Positions 26,801 to 37,571 of a stretch of 64,000 nt of DNA are shown here, piece by piece. The notes below the pieces were generated by a model, which had not been told where the DNA came from, did no database searches, and saw only the letters and a list, made by a program, of their open reading frames with translations. Numbering within the stretch: position 1 is the stretch's first letter; each line of letters begins with the position of its first letter. The position numbers and the translations under genes were made by a program. This DNA is from Antedon bifida (Eukaryota > Echinodermata > Crinoidea > Comatulida > Antedonidae): positions 1,614,501 through 1,678,500 of the forward strand of contig OY727094.1 in assembly GCA_963402885.1 (NCBI GenBank), read 5' to 3'.

Positions 26801-29800
26801 CATGTGTTTGTCCTATGGATAACAAACACAAACAAAGTTAGGGAGGCAATTCTTATATGCTACATAGGTGAACAAATTCATTTTTAATTAGAAGGGTACT
26901 CAGAGACAATATCACTGGCTTGGAGGGGAATTTTTAAAATGTTTGTACTTTTCGAGTTTATGTTCTCTTCTCGAGGGGGAAAAGGCCTATGTCGGTTTAT
27001 CCAGGTAAGCTAGACACGAAATAGACTAAATAGATAGAAGGTAGAATGATAACTAGATGTGATGATTGTTCAAACTGAGGTTGATAAAACTGGTGAACAA
27101 TGTCTACACTATCAAAATATGATGTACCCAAATTTGGTAGTGATATACCCAAATATGGTTAGTGATATGACTTCATAATGTCCATATATGAGGACATCAC
27201 ATTTTTTTGTCACATACAGTTTGATAGTGTAGACAAGGCTTTATGGCAGTAAAGAAATCTAAAAGATTACAAACCAAAAATTGGAATAAATCACTGAATG
27301 TTTGATCTGGTGTCCAGTTTTTGAGACGTGCTTCCAGATTATTTCTGAACTCCTGGTGGATCTGACAAAGTTCTGCTATTTTGTAAAACAAGCAACTGTA
27401 TTCCTCAGATGACAGGATTGGTTGAGATGTGTTCATATTACCACTAAACACTTTCATTAGCTGACAAATAGAAACATAATTAAGTTATATATTGTTTTAA
27501 TTTGTTGGTTCTCAGCAATGAGCAAAAAAGTTTCTACTTTTCAGAGGTTTTGTTAATATTAGGATTATAAGTGTCGATCCAAATCAATATTATTATTATT
27601 ACTATTACTATAAACAGGCAGATAAATCTCGTAACAGACAGATATTTTTTTTTATTAATACTATATTGTTTAAATCCTGTCTCTTTTCACAAAGTGAATC
27701 TAAACCCTACCTTCCTCTGGGACCTGTTGTTAACTTTGTCTTATTAGCTATTCTCATTAATGAAATCATTTAATAAAAAACATAATAGTTTGTTCCATAT
27801 GTTGTGATACTAAATATAGATATGGGTTTATAAATAAAAGGTCATGTCAGATTTAAGAGTTTCAAGGAGATTTTGAGTAAATTGTGAAGGTGAAGAGTTA
27901 TTTTGATTTTTAATTAGTCAAACAACCTTCTAGCGTCATTAATCACAGGTTAATTTTATCAAAATAAAAAAAATTGTTTGGATAATTGTTTTTCATTTCA
28001 TGTCACCCTGCTTTGAAATATAATACAGTATAGATGTTAGTATACAAATATTATTTTTTAAATAGGGAGCTAAGTATGGAAATAACATTTTGATCAATAT
28101 TAATTGCTTAGTTTGCTTTAGTTTGCTATAGAAGTTATAACTCATATTTCATGGTAAAATGTTGCTAAAACGTTGATTGATGTTCCAAAGGTCCAACTAA
28201 TAAAAGGCAATAAAACTCTATTAAAATGCTAATTAAATTATTATCTATAAAAATTCTAATTATTTCAAGGGTGTAACCTTACACAATATAGCATAGTAGT
28301 TTGACTAAGCAAAGTTATTTTTTTTTTATAAATTTTATAATAATCAAACAAAACTTCTGGTTTGAAAAATGTTAGGCCAAAAGCTCTCTCTACACTGTCA
28401 AACTAGTTTGTGTGATGTGCCTAAATATGATAGTTATATGCTTAAATATGGAAGTGATATGACATCATCATGTCCATATATGGGCACATCACATTTTTGC
28501 CACATAAAGTTTGATAGTGTAGACAGAGCTAATTGATTCCAAAAAGCAAAATGCCCACACTTCAAGATTGGATATTGAATTCATTCAAAATGGAAAATAA
28601 TGACACTAAATTATCGTTTTGCAGACATTTTTATTTTCTCTTTCTAAACACAATCTTCTGAATGACGTCATTGTAAACGATAAAATCAGATAAACTGGTT
28701 TGTCACGTGAAAGAGAATCCTGTTTTACAATTTGTGCCAAATCAAGTGTGGAGCAAGTAAAAATGTACAGCTAAAAATTAAATTTTAAGGTTTTTTCAAA
28801 TGTAAATTGCTTAAACATTGCTAAACTTAAGCCAGATCAAACCAATTTTTAAATCTTGTTCCCTCTTTCACTGAAGTAAATTTATTATTTTTGCAGCAGT
28901 TTTTTCAAATTTTTTTTCTGTACTTTAAGAAACTATACAAATATATTTCAAATAATAAATATGATATATTTGAATTGAAAAAGGGTAGACATATGATTGT
29001 GGTTTATCAATAGGTGTTTGTAGAATGGAGGACAAAGTACATGGAACAAGTCCATATGGAACCATTGCTTGTGGTTCACAAATGTGGTTAAATGTACTTG
29101 ACTAGTTGAAATTATATTCACAGGAAAATCACTTGAAATTAGATTCTGTTTGTTTTCACTATAGTATTTGATTGATAAGGCTATCAATTATATCACAGAA
29201 TCTTTTATTCTATTTCAATATTAGACCTTTAACCCTTAGTCTGGGTACTTAACAGACTATAACGCTATTTTTATCACTCAATCAGTTTGCGCCAAAAATC
29301 AAGACTAATTATTTGCATATTTATGCCAAAAAACAAATTTGAAAGATTTTCTGAAAAATTAAAAACTAAATTGTACTAAATATTTTGATATACAGGGTTG
29401 TGTATAAGGAAATAGAGATTTGAACAGTAAAAAGGCCCCTTAAGTTTCCACTTGAGAGAGCTGTCTATTTCTATGCTTCTGTTTGCTTTTGGGGCTGGCT
29501 AAAATGATACAAACCCTTTTAAGAATAAAAAACATGTTAATTTCCTTGTTATTAAACAGCTTGTATATATAATCAAACCAATACAAATATACAAATATCA
29601 TTTGCACAATGCATACAATGGTCAATTGGTGTCTCAATAAGGAGAGACGCAAATTTAAAGTGTTATTGTTACTTTCTTAATTTGTTACAGGAGAAAAGTT
29701 CAAACTAAAAACTTACTGTGAGAACAGACTCCATTGTTGTAACATAGTTTTTCTCGCTGTCCAGTACTGTGCCTAATATTATACGTCGTAAGTTTAAATC

Positions 29801-32800
29801 TTCAACATCGGGTGTAGAATACTTCTTGGTTAGCTAAAAAATACAGTAACCAACATCAACATCATGAGGAAATTTCTCGTCGTGAGGTGTTTTCCCGAAT
29901 GATCATACAATCAACGGTACTGGGTATGATCAACTAGCGTTTTAGGAGCAGAAAGGTTAATAGACCAAACCCAATACTATTTTGATTTCGATCATTCAGG
30001 AAATTTCTTTATGACAGTATATTTAGTGTTCTGTATCATGAATCATCACTATGAATGAAAAACCCATCTTCTAAAAAACTTAATTAATCATGATTAATTA
30101 TAACAATAGTTCATTCTTATATAGCGCATATAAGCAACCTCTTAATAATAATGATATTACTACAGTACTTTTACTGTTTACTGAATATATAACAAAGTTC
30201 ATAATATAATTGCAAACGTATTAAGATAAAATTTGAATGGGTCAAATGTTTGTACAAAGTCACAAAACCACTTGGTTGACCACAATTTGACACATACTAC
30301 AGAGTGTAGTATGGTTGTCATTAAAAACCATAAAGCACATGTTAAGAACATAAAACTGTCATCAAAGCTTCCAACATTTTAAGCAATAACAAATGTTAAT
30401 GTGGTAAAAGGTATTCGCCATTAATAGCAAAAGTAAGAATTCACCCATACGTACTTATATTGGTTCCTACTACCTAAATAAAACTTGATTATTCTAAATT
30501 GAAGAAAATAATGTTTGAATTTGTTTTTATATTAACTGGTAATTAAAACGATTATAAATCCCGAACCCCCAACTGCTGTGCCACATGGCTGTATAATTAC
30601 AACCTGTGCGTACATACTTTTTGCCGAGTAGCCCATTACTACTGTATAACACTAAAAGCTATATTAGGTCACAAACATGCAAATTAATTGCAATATTAGA
30701 ATTTAGCAAATTTCATACAGGATTACATCCAAGTAATACTGAGGTCCTATAGTACAAGACGAGAATAGAAAAAATGAGTAATATTCCCACTAAACTGTTG
30801 CAAAATAAAGAAAACAGTTAAAAACTGAAAAAAAATAAATAAAAACCTCACCGCTTCATCGATTTGCAAAAGGTCACACGTCGAATCGTCAGAATTATTT
30901 TTAGAGACTTTGACATCACAAGGGAACTCTTTTGGTCTTTGTTTGGGGGTTTCTTCAAACTTTATCATCTTTGTATCTTCAGGTGAATTACCACACATTC
31001 CAGAATCACCTGAATTTGAATCTGTCAAAAAATATGATTGATAGTTTAAATAAATGTCAGACAAAATCATTTTTTTAAATAAAATTTAATGACAAAAAAT
31101 ATCCAGCGTTTCGGAACCATCAGGGCACTGTTGTTCTCAAGAACAAATTGTTCTCATAAAATGTTATTTTAAAGTTATATAGTCTCTTACAGTAATATGA
31201 TAAAATTATTATTTAGATAAAATCGTCAAAAATATCTGAAAACAGACCAGACTAAAAAAATGAGGTTTGAGTATTTAGTGTTGGAAGCAAGCAAGACCGA
31301 AGATTGGTAAAATAGAAACAAATAACAAATCAAGTTTGTACAGTATTAGAAAAACGTCAGATAAAATTAATATTTGAAAATCATCAAAAATATCTGAAAA
31401 CAGACCAGACTAAAAAATGGAGTTAGAGTATTTAGTGTTGGAAGCAAGCAAGACCAAAGACTCTACAGTATTAGAAACAGAATTTTAAAGCTGAAGACAA
31501 CACAGCAATCTGGTGTAAAAAAATTATTTAAAGCACTTAATTTTTTCTCTTAATGAAAACACAATCACAATCAAATTGATGAATTTTCTGATTTTTTTTT
31601 TAAACATTCCAAACTTTGCACCATTAAAGTCATTTAATGATAGATAAATTGAATGTGAATCAAAATGGTTTATAATTTATTATCAGATTTATTATGCAAC
31701 CCCTTGGGTCTTGTTTACTTTGTGCTGAGGGAATTGGAGGTGATTACATTATTTATCATGCAGACAATTGGTAATGACTTCTTAAGTGATAGTGTGGATG
31801 AAAAGAACAGATTCTTATATGTATTTTATGTATAATAAAATTCTTGTTAGATGATTTTTGTTCCAATTTAAAATGATCATTATTAGACATCATTATAATT
31901 ATGATTGGTATCAATTATGATAACAAATTTAAAGCAAATAGGGCCTATTTATAGATAACAAGCTGTAACTACCATAGACTTACAAACATAAACATTGTTA
32001 TTACTTTCTATCAATTAATGTTGCCGCGAGGTAAAAAGCCAAATTAGAACTTAAACTCGTTATTTGGCCTAGTTGGAATGAACATGACATTGGTAGAACA
32101 GCGTGGTACTATTTACTGAGATCAGGTATAAGATATAGGGTTACACCTAGCAGTGAGTCATGCAAGCCATCTACTGGTATTAATATAATGGTATAGATTA
32201 TTAATAGCATAAATATTCACCAATACAATCACATTTTGAAATATTTTATGACTAAATAAAAGATGTTATGATAATGGATGGTAACTTGTTATTCAAATGA
32301 TTATTCTATATGTTGAATCCTTGTTATTGTCGTTTATTAACAACATTGTTGATGATGTCATACCCCATTATACAATATGATAATAAATGTTTATTTTGAA
32401 TTGACAAATACAGACATATATACAAGTCCAGCATGGAAATAATAAATATATAAAATATAATACACTGTAGACCCACTACAACACTAGTTTATTATTGTAT
32501 CTTGGGCCAGAGAAACGCAAGAAAACTAATTTCCATAACAATTCAAAGGGTGTCTTTAACAAAGACAGAATCTTACTCTAAAAATAAAATGGAGTAATTA
32601 CTGTAATTATACCAATAAAACATGTTTACTTCTTGATGTTTAGAATTTGTTTTTTTATTGTGTTTGACTGATTCATAATATCATAAACCAAGGAGAGGAC
32701 TTTGGACTCACTACCGGATGTTTCAAACCAGAGTGGCCTTGTGCATGTATAGATCCTAAGTATACCTTCCTATGGATAATAATGACAAGCCTATTTACAG

Positions 32801-35800
32801 TAGTATAGAACACGGATACTAAACCAAATTGTACATCAAACGTACATTAATTCTTCCACAACAAATGCATACGAAAGTGAAATAAAGTGAAGTAACAAAG
32901 AATTATTTTGTAATACAGTATTAATTAGTGATAAATATAATTGTGTGATAGTTCATGCATTTATTAATACAATAACAGTCTTTGTGTAATAGTTTGTGGG
33001 TTATTTTAGAATTGTCCATGCATCAAAATATATGTGTATTGTACTTCTGTTTAACACCCACCCATGTCTTTTGACTTCATAATGTATTGTAACATATGAT
33101 AAATATTGTATAGCACAATACAAATAATAATATACCAGTATTATGCACATTGTAATAGTGAGATCTGTCATAGTATATAATTATTATTATATTATTATTA
33201 TATTATAATACAATATAATTAAAGTAAATTAATTTGGAAGTGAGAATTAAACTTAGTGGGAGGTGTTGAAGTGATTAAAAAATGTATGTATTTATTAACA
33301 GGTTTTGTAGAGTTCGAACAAAACCCCTTTTTCATGATGTGCCCTTTTCAAACAAAGTAGTGCTTGCTTTGCTCACACCATTATGAGGAAAGACCTCCCG
33401 CAATCCCCTTCCCTTCCTAAAGCCTTGTCTACACTATCAAACTTTATGTGACAAAGAATGTGATGACATGATGATGTCATATCACTACCATATTTGAGCA
33501 TATTACTACTATACTTGGGCTGTAGACAGAGCTTAAGTATACAACCCAGACTGCTAAAATAGGCCTACAATACTGGGAACCCTATCAGGGTGTTAATCTA
33601 AATTCTTGATAACTATTTCACTATCAGTTCATACTTTGCATTAGCAAATACAAATTCTTTTCAGGCATGGGTTATAAAATGAACATAGATAAAAGCAGCA
33701 GAGCAAGAATCGTACGTTCATTGTACACATCTGTTGACCCATACCGAGTCAAATCATACATAAAGGACCTTGAAAAAAACACAGACTTACTCAAAATTAA
33801 AGTATATCTACCGTAAATAACTGTATATCAATTTGTTTATAATATTTGGTGTGGGAGAAATAGAGAGAAATAGGAGGAGAGGAAGTGTGGGGGGGGGGGG
33901 GAGGGTTGGGAGGGAAAGGGGGTGATGCATGACATGGTGGAACCAGTCACTAGTTCTTTTGTTAGTAAACACACTTTTAGATAGGATTTATATAACAATA
34001 GTTCGATATTATTATTTCCAGTATGGTAATAATACCACAAATTATTTCATACTGTAGTAAGTGTTAATTCGACCAGAAACTCAGAAGAGAAAAAGAATGA
34101 CTATAGTACAGAAATTGTGGTTTTATGTCTAGGTCCTTGTTGTACTGTAGTTCCGTGTTCATATTTAATGTCTAATAATACTAGTAGGTACAGTACTTAT
34201 ACTAGCAAACAACACCATGGATAAACACTTTTTGTATGTAAATTTTGGTACACAAAATTAAACATATCCTTGTCTACATTTCTGTAAAGTATCTACAAGA
34301 TCTGTAAGATGAAGCACCTTTTTTTTATCTAATATTCTTGATTAATGCCTATAATATTTTAAACTTTTCACCTAGCTTGAGTTGGCATTGATGTTTCCTC
34401 TCCCAAGTTTAAAATAAAGTTGAAGCGCTTAGAGACTGGATTAAGCACCATATAAGAATGACATATTAATTATAGTTTATCAAAACTTGTTCAGCATTGA
34501 ATGAACCAATGACAGGCATGCATGAATTTACTAAAATATACTGACGGAGAAACCAACTTTTTTCCGTTTAAAATCATATTAAATACTAGTTAAATATTAT
34601 TTACCCATCACCAGTTTGCGTTAGGCCTATAGTGAACCAACAAATGTACAGTTTAGGTAGTTTAGTATATATATAGACAATTGACATGCAAGATACCAAT
34701 AGAAAGGAATGAAGTGAACATTTTATTCAATAAATTTACCAAATCTAAATCTACCATAATTTCGTTTACTTCTGTGGCGAAATCCTTCTGTGCGTTCCTT
34801 AGCTGAAAGGCAGGAATATATGAATAAAAACAAAATAAGAGTTTGAATAAAGTAAAAACTAATTTTAAAATTGCTTTTTATAAAAATTATTACTCTGATC
34901 TAATCCCACTATGAAAAGAACACAGTGATAGGTATTGTGTATATTTTAGATTATCCCACTCAAAGGGCAGGATTAGCCAATATATGCTATTCTGTATTTT
35001 ATTTTTAATTTTAAAAATATGTGATTATAAAATGTCTGGGACATCCATGGATAAATCTCTCATTAATCATTCCTTAACAAATTTTAAAAGGCTGTCCGGT
35101 TGGATTTAGCAGGCAAATTTGAAGAATTAAATCAATTTAAGGCACAAAATAGATCATTATAAACTAAAACTAGCACTGATTTTTTTTAAATGAATTATAG
35201 AGATCATTTTAAGACAAATAAACTGCTGTTTTATCATGTATATGTATATCATATTGTTTCTGGGCTCTTATAATAATTGAGGCATCCATCAGTCAAAAAT
35301 TGTCCTGATGATTATTGTCCCAGTGGTTATTGTCCGGTTTCCAAAATGAATTATGGAAAAAGTGTGATTCAAAATAAGAAGGAAGTAGTCATGATAATGT
35401 TGGCCCATAACAATATAATCTAAACAATCATTAATTTTAATTGTTAAATCGATGACCAAGAGACAGAATATGTACTGGTACATAACAACAAAAACATGGA
35501 TTACTGTACAGGACTACTATCATTAAATTATTCATACGCTACTGAGCTAGCCAACTGGCTGGTCAAAACAGAATACTGTACTGTATATGGATCAAAATAT
35601 GAACATGCTTATAAACCAATTCATGTTGTGATAGCTTCAGTGACTACGCCAAAATTGGTATATGAGTATGTACAGTACTGTTAACATCCAGTGTTAACCA
35701 ACCAACCACAGAATCAAAGTTTAAAATATTGAATCTTAACTAAGAGTTTGCGAATGTCAAATGATAACTATATAATAGGTACATGACAACAATTTATTTG

Positions 35801-37571
35801 TGTTTTAAGGTGAAAAAAAAACACCAAAATCAATTCATAAATGATGACCTTGCAATCTGTTTAATGACCTTAAATGGTATTGCAGGCCAAGGTGTCACTG
35901 ATTGTACTACCCGAAAAATGTCTGACAAATTTAGTACCCTACTAAAGTTAAAATTCGGAAAACAAATTTGTTACTTGGTAAAACAAAACTATAGCATGTA
36001 GATTTAGTAATGTAATAAGTAATGTTTGTATTTACAATTAAATACTGGAATGTGTTAAAATAATGTGTTTTCAAATGGGTTTATAATGCAGTTACGATAG
36101 ACTAGAGGTTTAGTCAGGTAGGTCCTATTGTGTGTGAGGGACAAAGAAGTAGTTCCGTTGACGTCAATTAAGGACTTCCGTAAACCATAATCCAAATAGG
36201 TTTAGTTCTTATATTGTCACTAATAAAGATCTACTTTGTGTAATTTCTCTCATCATTCACAATTTAATGAATATTTAATTTTATAATTGTCAGAAAAATA
36301 TTGCTCAACAAACTGTTAAAATTTAAAATACCAAAAATGTGGGTACATTTCTTTAAATAGTCTAGAAATATTCAATGAACTTTTAATTTAATATAGCATT
36401 TTTTAACTCCCATTTGTTTATTACGTTTCCATGTCATTTATTAATCTTGACTTCTTACGTAGTAATTTTGAACATTTATAAATCAAATCCAAAGGCAAAT
36501 TACTGAACTAAGCAACATTGTTGTGCGTAAAATAAATACATAAAGTTACAGTACATGGCATGTTTTCAGAAAGTGTTGACGGAACAACTTTAGGATCACA
36601 AACCTCTGACGAATAACTTGAACAACCCACTTGATGTGGAGTACCACATCTAGAACATTACCTAAATAAAAATAAATTCACCCTTCGTTAAAATAAATTA
36701 TCAACTAACCTGAGTCTGCCTTTGAGTAGGTATCCTCAATGCTGTTAGATCCCTCAGATATCACGTCCTCTTCAATAAAAATTTTACCGAGTTTCGTTGG
36801 TGCGTGCCCACTGCTCGTTAAAAGCTCATTAACGCTCATGCCTTCTATACTATGCTGACGACTGACTCGATGGTGTGCCAAATCATCATCAAAATTTTCA
36901 TTTTCATAGTCTGTGTCTTCGTCGATTAAGCGACGAACCGGTTCAGGTGACGGTATTTTAATATGCCCAAGCCCGAATGCTTTCGGATTCTTCAGGAAAT
37001 CTATGTTCTCGTAGATCTGTTCATAATCATCGGAATCATCATCTGAATCCGTTTCTGGTTTCTCAACGATGGGGGGACCTTGGAAACTTTGGGGACGCGA
37101 ATTAGGTTTCACGTTAACAGTTTCAAAGTCGCGTGAATTACGGCTAGAATCTCTTCTTGGGGGTACAACGGGGGGCTTCTTTCTCTGTACAACTCCACCA
37201 GGTCTGAATGTTGAAAGTGGCGGGCTAGTACCGGACTCATTCCCCTCTATTCCTCCTCTGTGATTGTTGTTACTGCTCATTTCTGGATCTGAACTGACGT
37301 TTCCGTTCTCCGTTACCTGTGCCTCTACGGAAGGTGTACAATCAGCTTTCTGTTTAATTTCTTCAACAATCCAATCTCGTACAAAAGTAATACGATCCAA
37401 TTCGCCCTGAACTTGAATAATTTTTTCCGCTAAAGAAGTTAGGTCCTGATCAAAAGCATCGATAAGCTGTTGGCCCTTGATAGAATTCTCAAAGCAGTCC
37501 AGTTCCGGGGGTTTGTTACTGTGGCCAAATTTGAGCGAAAATGCGCTCGTTAGCCTCTCCCTGGCGCTCAT
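8833..37571 (-). CDS. BCR: BCR/ABR-type RhoGEF-RhoGAP protein, 24 coding exons
   Basis: Regulator of Rho-family GTPases, joining a guanine-exchange (DH-PH) module to a GTPase-activating domain. Exons, 5' to 3' on the minus strand: 37571-36710, 34802-34740, 31021-30852, 29833-29717, 27460-27275, 26812-26665, 23804-23752, 19406-19272, 18628-18513, 18125-18028, 15153-15056, 14745-14695, 13671-13609, 13325-13188, 12784-12742, 12620-12552, 12230-12133, 11436-11338, 11142-11083, 10799-10628, 10346-10269, 9921-9787, 9510-9405, 9019-8833. They total 3345 nt (1114 aa) with consistent phases. Domains: coiled coil about 37-75, SH3-type proline motif near 131-140, DH about 370-560, PH about 580-750, C2 about 783-900, RhoGAP about 905-1110 with the arginine finger (GIYRISG) at R955. 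Like BCR it has an N-terminal coiled coil and YxN sites. Unlike BCR it ends soon after the GAP domain with no STEV-type PDZ ligand. Probably the single pre-duplication BCR/ABR gene; the symbol is provisional. Confidence 0.9.
9076..9240. repeat. M1 foldback MITE, copy 3
   Basis: Complete element flanked by TA on both sides, in an intron of the BCR-like gene. It fits a TA target duplication. Confidence 0.85.
9541..9775 (+). repeat. SINE family A, copy 1
   Basis: tRNA-like head with B-box GGTTCAAGTCC, followed by a body (ctccactcccaaagacttg) shared with copies at 51421 and 62873. Confidence 0.75.
10094..10172. repeat. M1 foldback MITE, copy 4 (short)
   Basis: Both ends joined by a short loop; the internal units are deleted. 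Confidence 0.8.
10479..10595. repeat. M1 foldback MITE, copy 5
   Basis: Short copy with diverged right end. It ends about 32 nt from the splice donor of exon 10628-10799. Confidence 0.78.
11633..11914. repeat. M1 foldback MITE, copy 6, right end amplified
   Basis: The left half is normal. The right end has become a 20-bp tandem array (11771-11900). Flanking bases recur around copy 7, pointing to a local segmental duplication. Confidence 0.82.
11771..11900. repeat. 20-bp tandem array derived from the M1 end
   Basis: About 6.5 copies of tgtagacactgatagtgtag in direct tandem. Each unit is built from M1 terminal-repeat sequence. Confidence 0.92.
11939..12099. repeat. M1 foldback MITE, copy 7
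   Basis: Complete but diverged. It ends about 33 nt from the donor of exon 12133-12230. Confidence 0.82.
15200..15420 (-). repeat. SINE family D, with Leu/Ser-tRNA-like A-box
   Basis: On the minus strand it begins with atggctgagtggttaaggc, an A-box as in tRNA-Leu/Ser. It shares the cttacgagacgagt segment with the repeats at 54381 and 54772. Confidence 0.55.
16799..17010 (+). repeat. SINE family B with near-complete tRNA cloverleaf head
   Basis: Bases 16820-16892 fold as a tRNA: acceptor GCCCCAG with TTGGGGC, A-box tggtctaatggttag, T-arm CCGGG-TTCGAAT-CTCGG. The 3' body is shared with 23389-23570. A repeat rather than a functional tRNA. Confidence 0.72.
17352..17552. repeat. M1 foldback MITE, copy 8
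   Basis: Longest regular copy, with four internal approximately 21-bp units. Confidence 0.85.
18186..18252. repeat. M1 foldback MITE, copy 9 (short)
   Basis: Minimal copy, mostly the two ends, between two PH-domain exons of the BCR-like gene. Confidence 0.8.
18686..18803. repeat. M1 foldback MITE, copy 10
   Basis: Both ends present, with one internal unit. It starts 57 nt upstream of the acceptor side of exon 18513-18628. Confidence 0.82.
19458..19518 (-). repeat. SINE family B, 3' fragment
   Basis: Reverse complement of the family B tail (aattaattaaatttcagta, then ggcggtttagaatt). Confidence 0.6.
19560..19680 (-). repeat. SINE family C, 3' body copy
   Basis: Reverse complement of the body at 63841-63935 (gttaggagctcatt, tcctttccacaccacctt). 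Confidence 0.7.
19686..19805. repeat. M3 foldback MITE, copy a
   Basis: CAGTGGCCGT-type end and AAGGGAAA(C/T)ACTTAA-rich body, matching the copy at 55555. Confidence 0.75.
20374..21008. repeat. Tandem repeat, approximately 156-bp unit, four copies
   Basis: Units begin near cagatatgaaacttctt at 20517, 20673, 20830 and 20997, plus a diverged first copy. The AT-rich body includes ttgtatcac and gatattttctat. Confidence 0.8.
21351..21739. repeat. Tandem duplication, approximately 188-bp unit
   Basis: Two highly similar units, both ending gaaactggccagaccttcc, then aaatatatacagtatg. Confidence 0.85.
22100..22230. repeat. M3 foldback MITE, diverged copy b
   Basis: Shares the cacacttaag start and ggtgaatatgacca end with copy a. 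It contains an actt tandem run. Confidence 0.55.
22292..22480. repeat. M1 foldback MITE, copy 11
   Basis: Complete, with three internal units and a small duplication near the right end. Confidence 0.83.
23389..23570 (+). repeat. SINE family B, copy 2 (head deleted internally)
   Basis: Same 5' flank (gtttgaacaatac) and 3' body as the copy at 16799, but the anticodon and T arms are lost. Confidence 0.72.
25185..25503. repeat. M3 foldback MITE, copy c, carrying a nested insertion
   Basis: M3 ends gtattcacc and aatacggccactg. The element is split at its internal TTAA by another MITE. Confidence 0.75.
25305..25487. repeat. TTAA-flanked MITE nested in M3 copy c
   Basis: Inverted ends AGATGTATTgTCCCCC and GGGGGaAAATACATCT (15 of 16 bases pair), flanked by TTAA at 25301-25304 and 25484-25487. 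The intact M3 copy at 55555 has a single TTAA at this point, so the duplication is directly visible. TTAA duplication is typical of piggyBac-type transposition. Confidence 0.82.
26530..26643. repeat. M1 foldback MITE, copy 12
   Basis: Short copy ending 21 nt from the donor of exon 26665-26812. Confidence 0.83.
27099..27241. repeat. M1 foldback MITE, copy 13
   Basis: Left end truncated. It ends 33 nt from the donor of exon 27275-27460. Confidence 0.8.
28381..28530. repeat. M1 foldback MITE, copy 14
   Basis: Complete element in a BCR-like intron. Confidence 0.83.
31203..31480. repeat. Tandem duplication, approximately 155-bp unit
   Basis: Two units share aaaatatctgaaaacagacc and gtgttggaagcaagcaagac. 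Confidence 0.8.
33420..33534. repeat. M1 foldback MITE, copy 15
   Basis: Part of the right arm is missing; both extreme ends are present. Confidence 0.78.
34740..34802 (-). CDS. 63-nt frame-neutral exon of the BCR/ABR-like gene
   Basis: An open 63-nt segment with a good minus-strand acceptor (polypyrimidine then cttttcag-type end) and a gtaaat donor. It lies between the first coding exon and the exon at 30852-31021. Neighbouring exons are phase-compatible with or without it, so it adds 21 mostly basic residues (motif RHRSKRNYGRFRF) without changing frame. I include it in the model. It may be constitutive or a cassette; RNA data would decide. Confidence 0.6.

Noticed and set aside
33888..33901. 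Poly-G run as a regulatory G-quadruplex
   Set aside because: A single homopolymer run without spaced G-tracts; probably simple-sequence noise.
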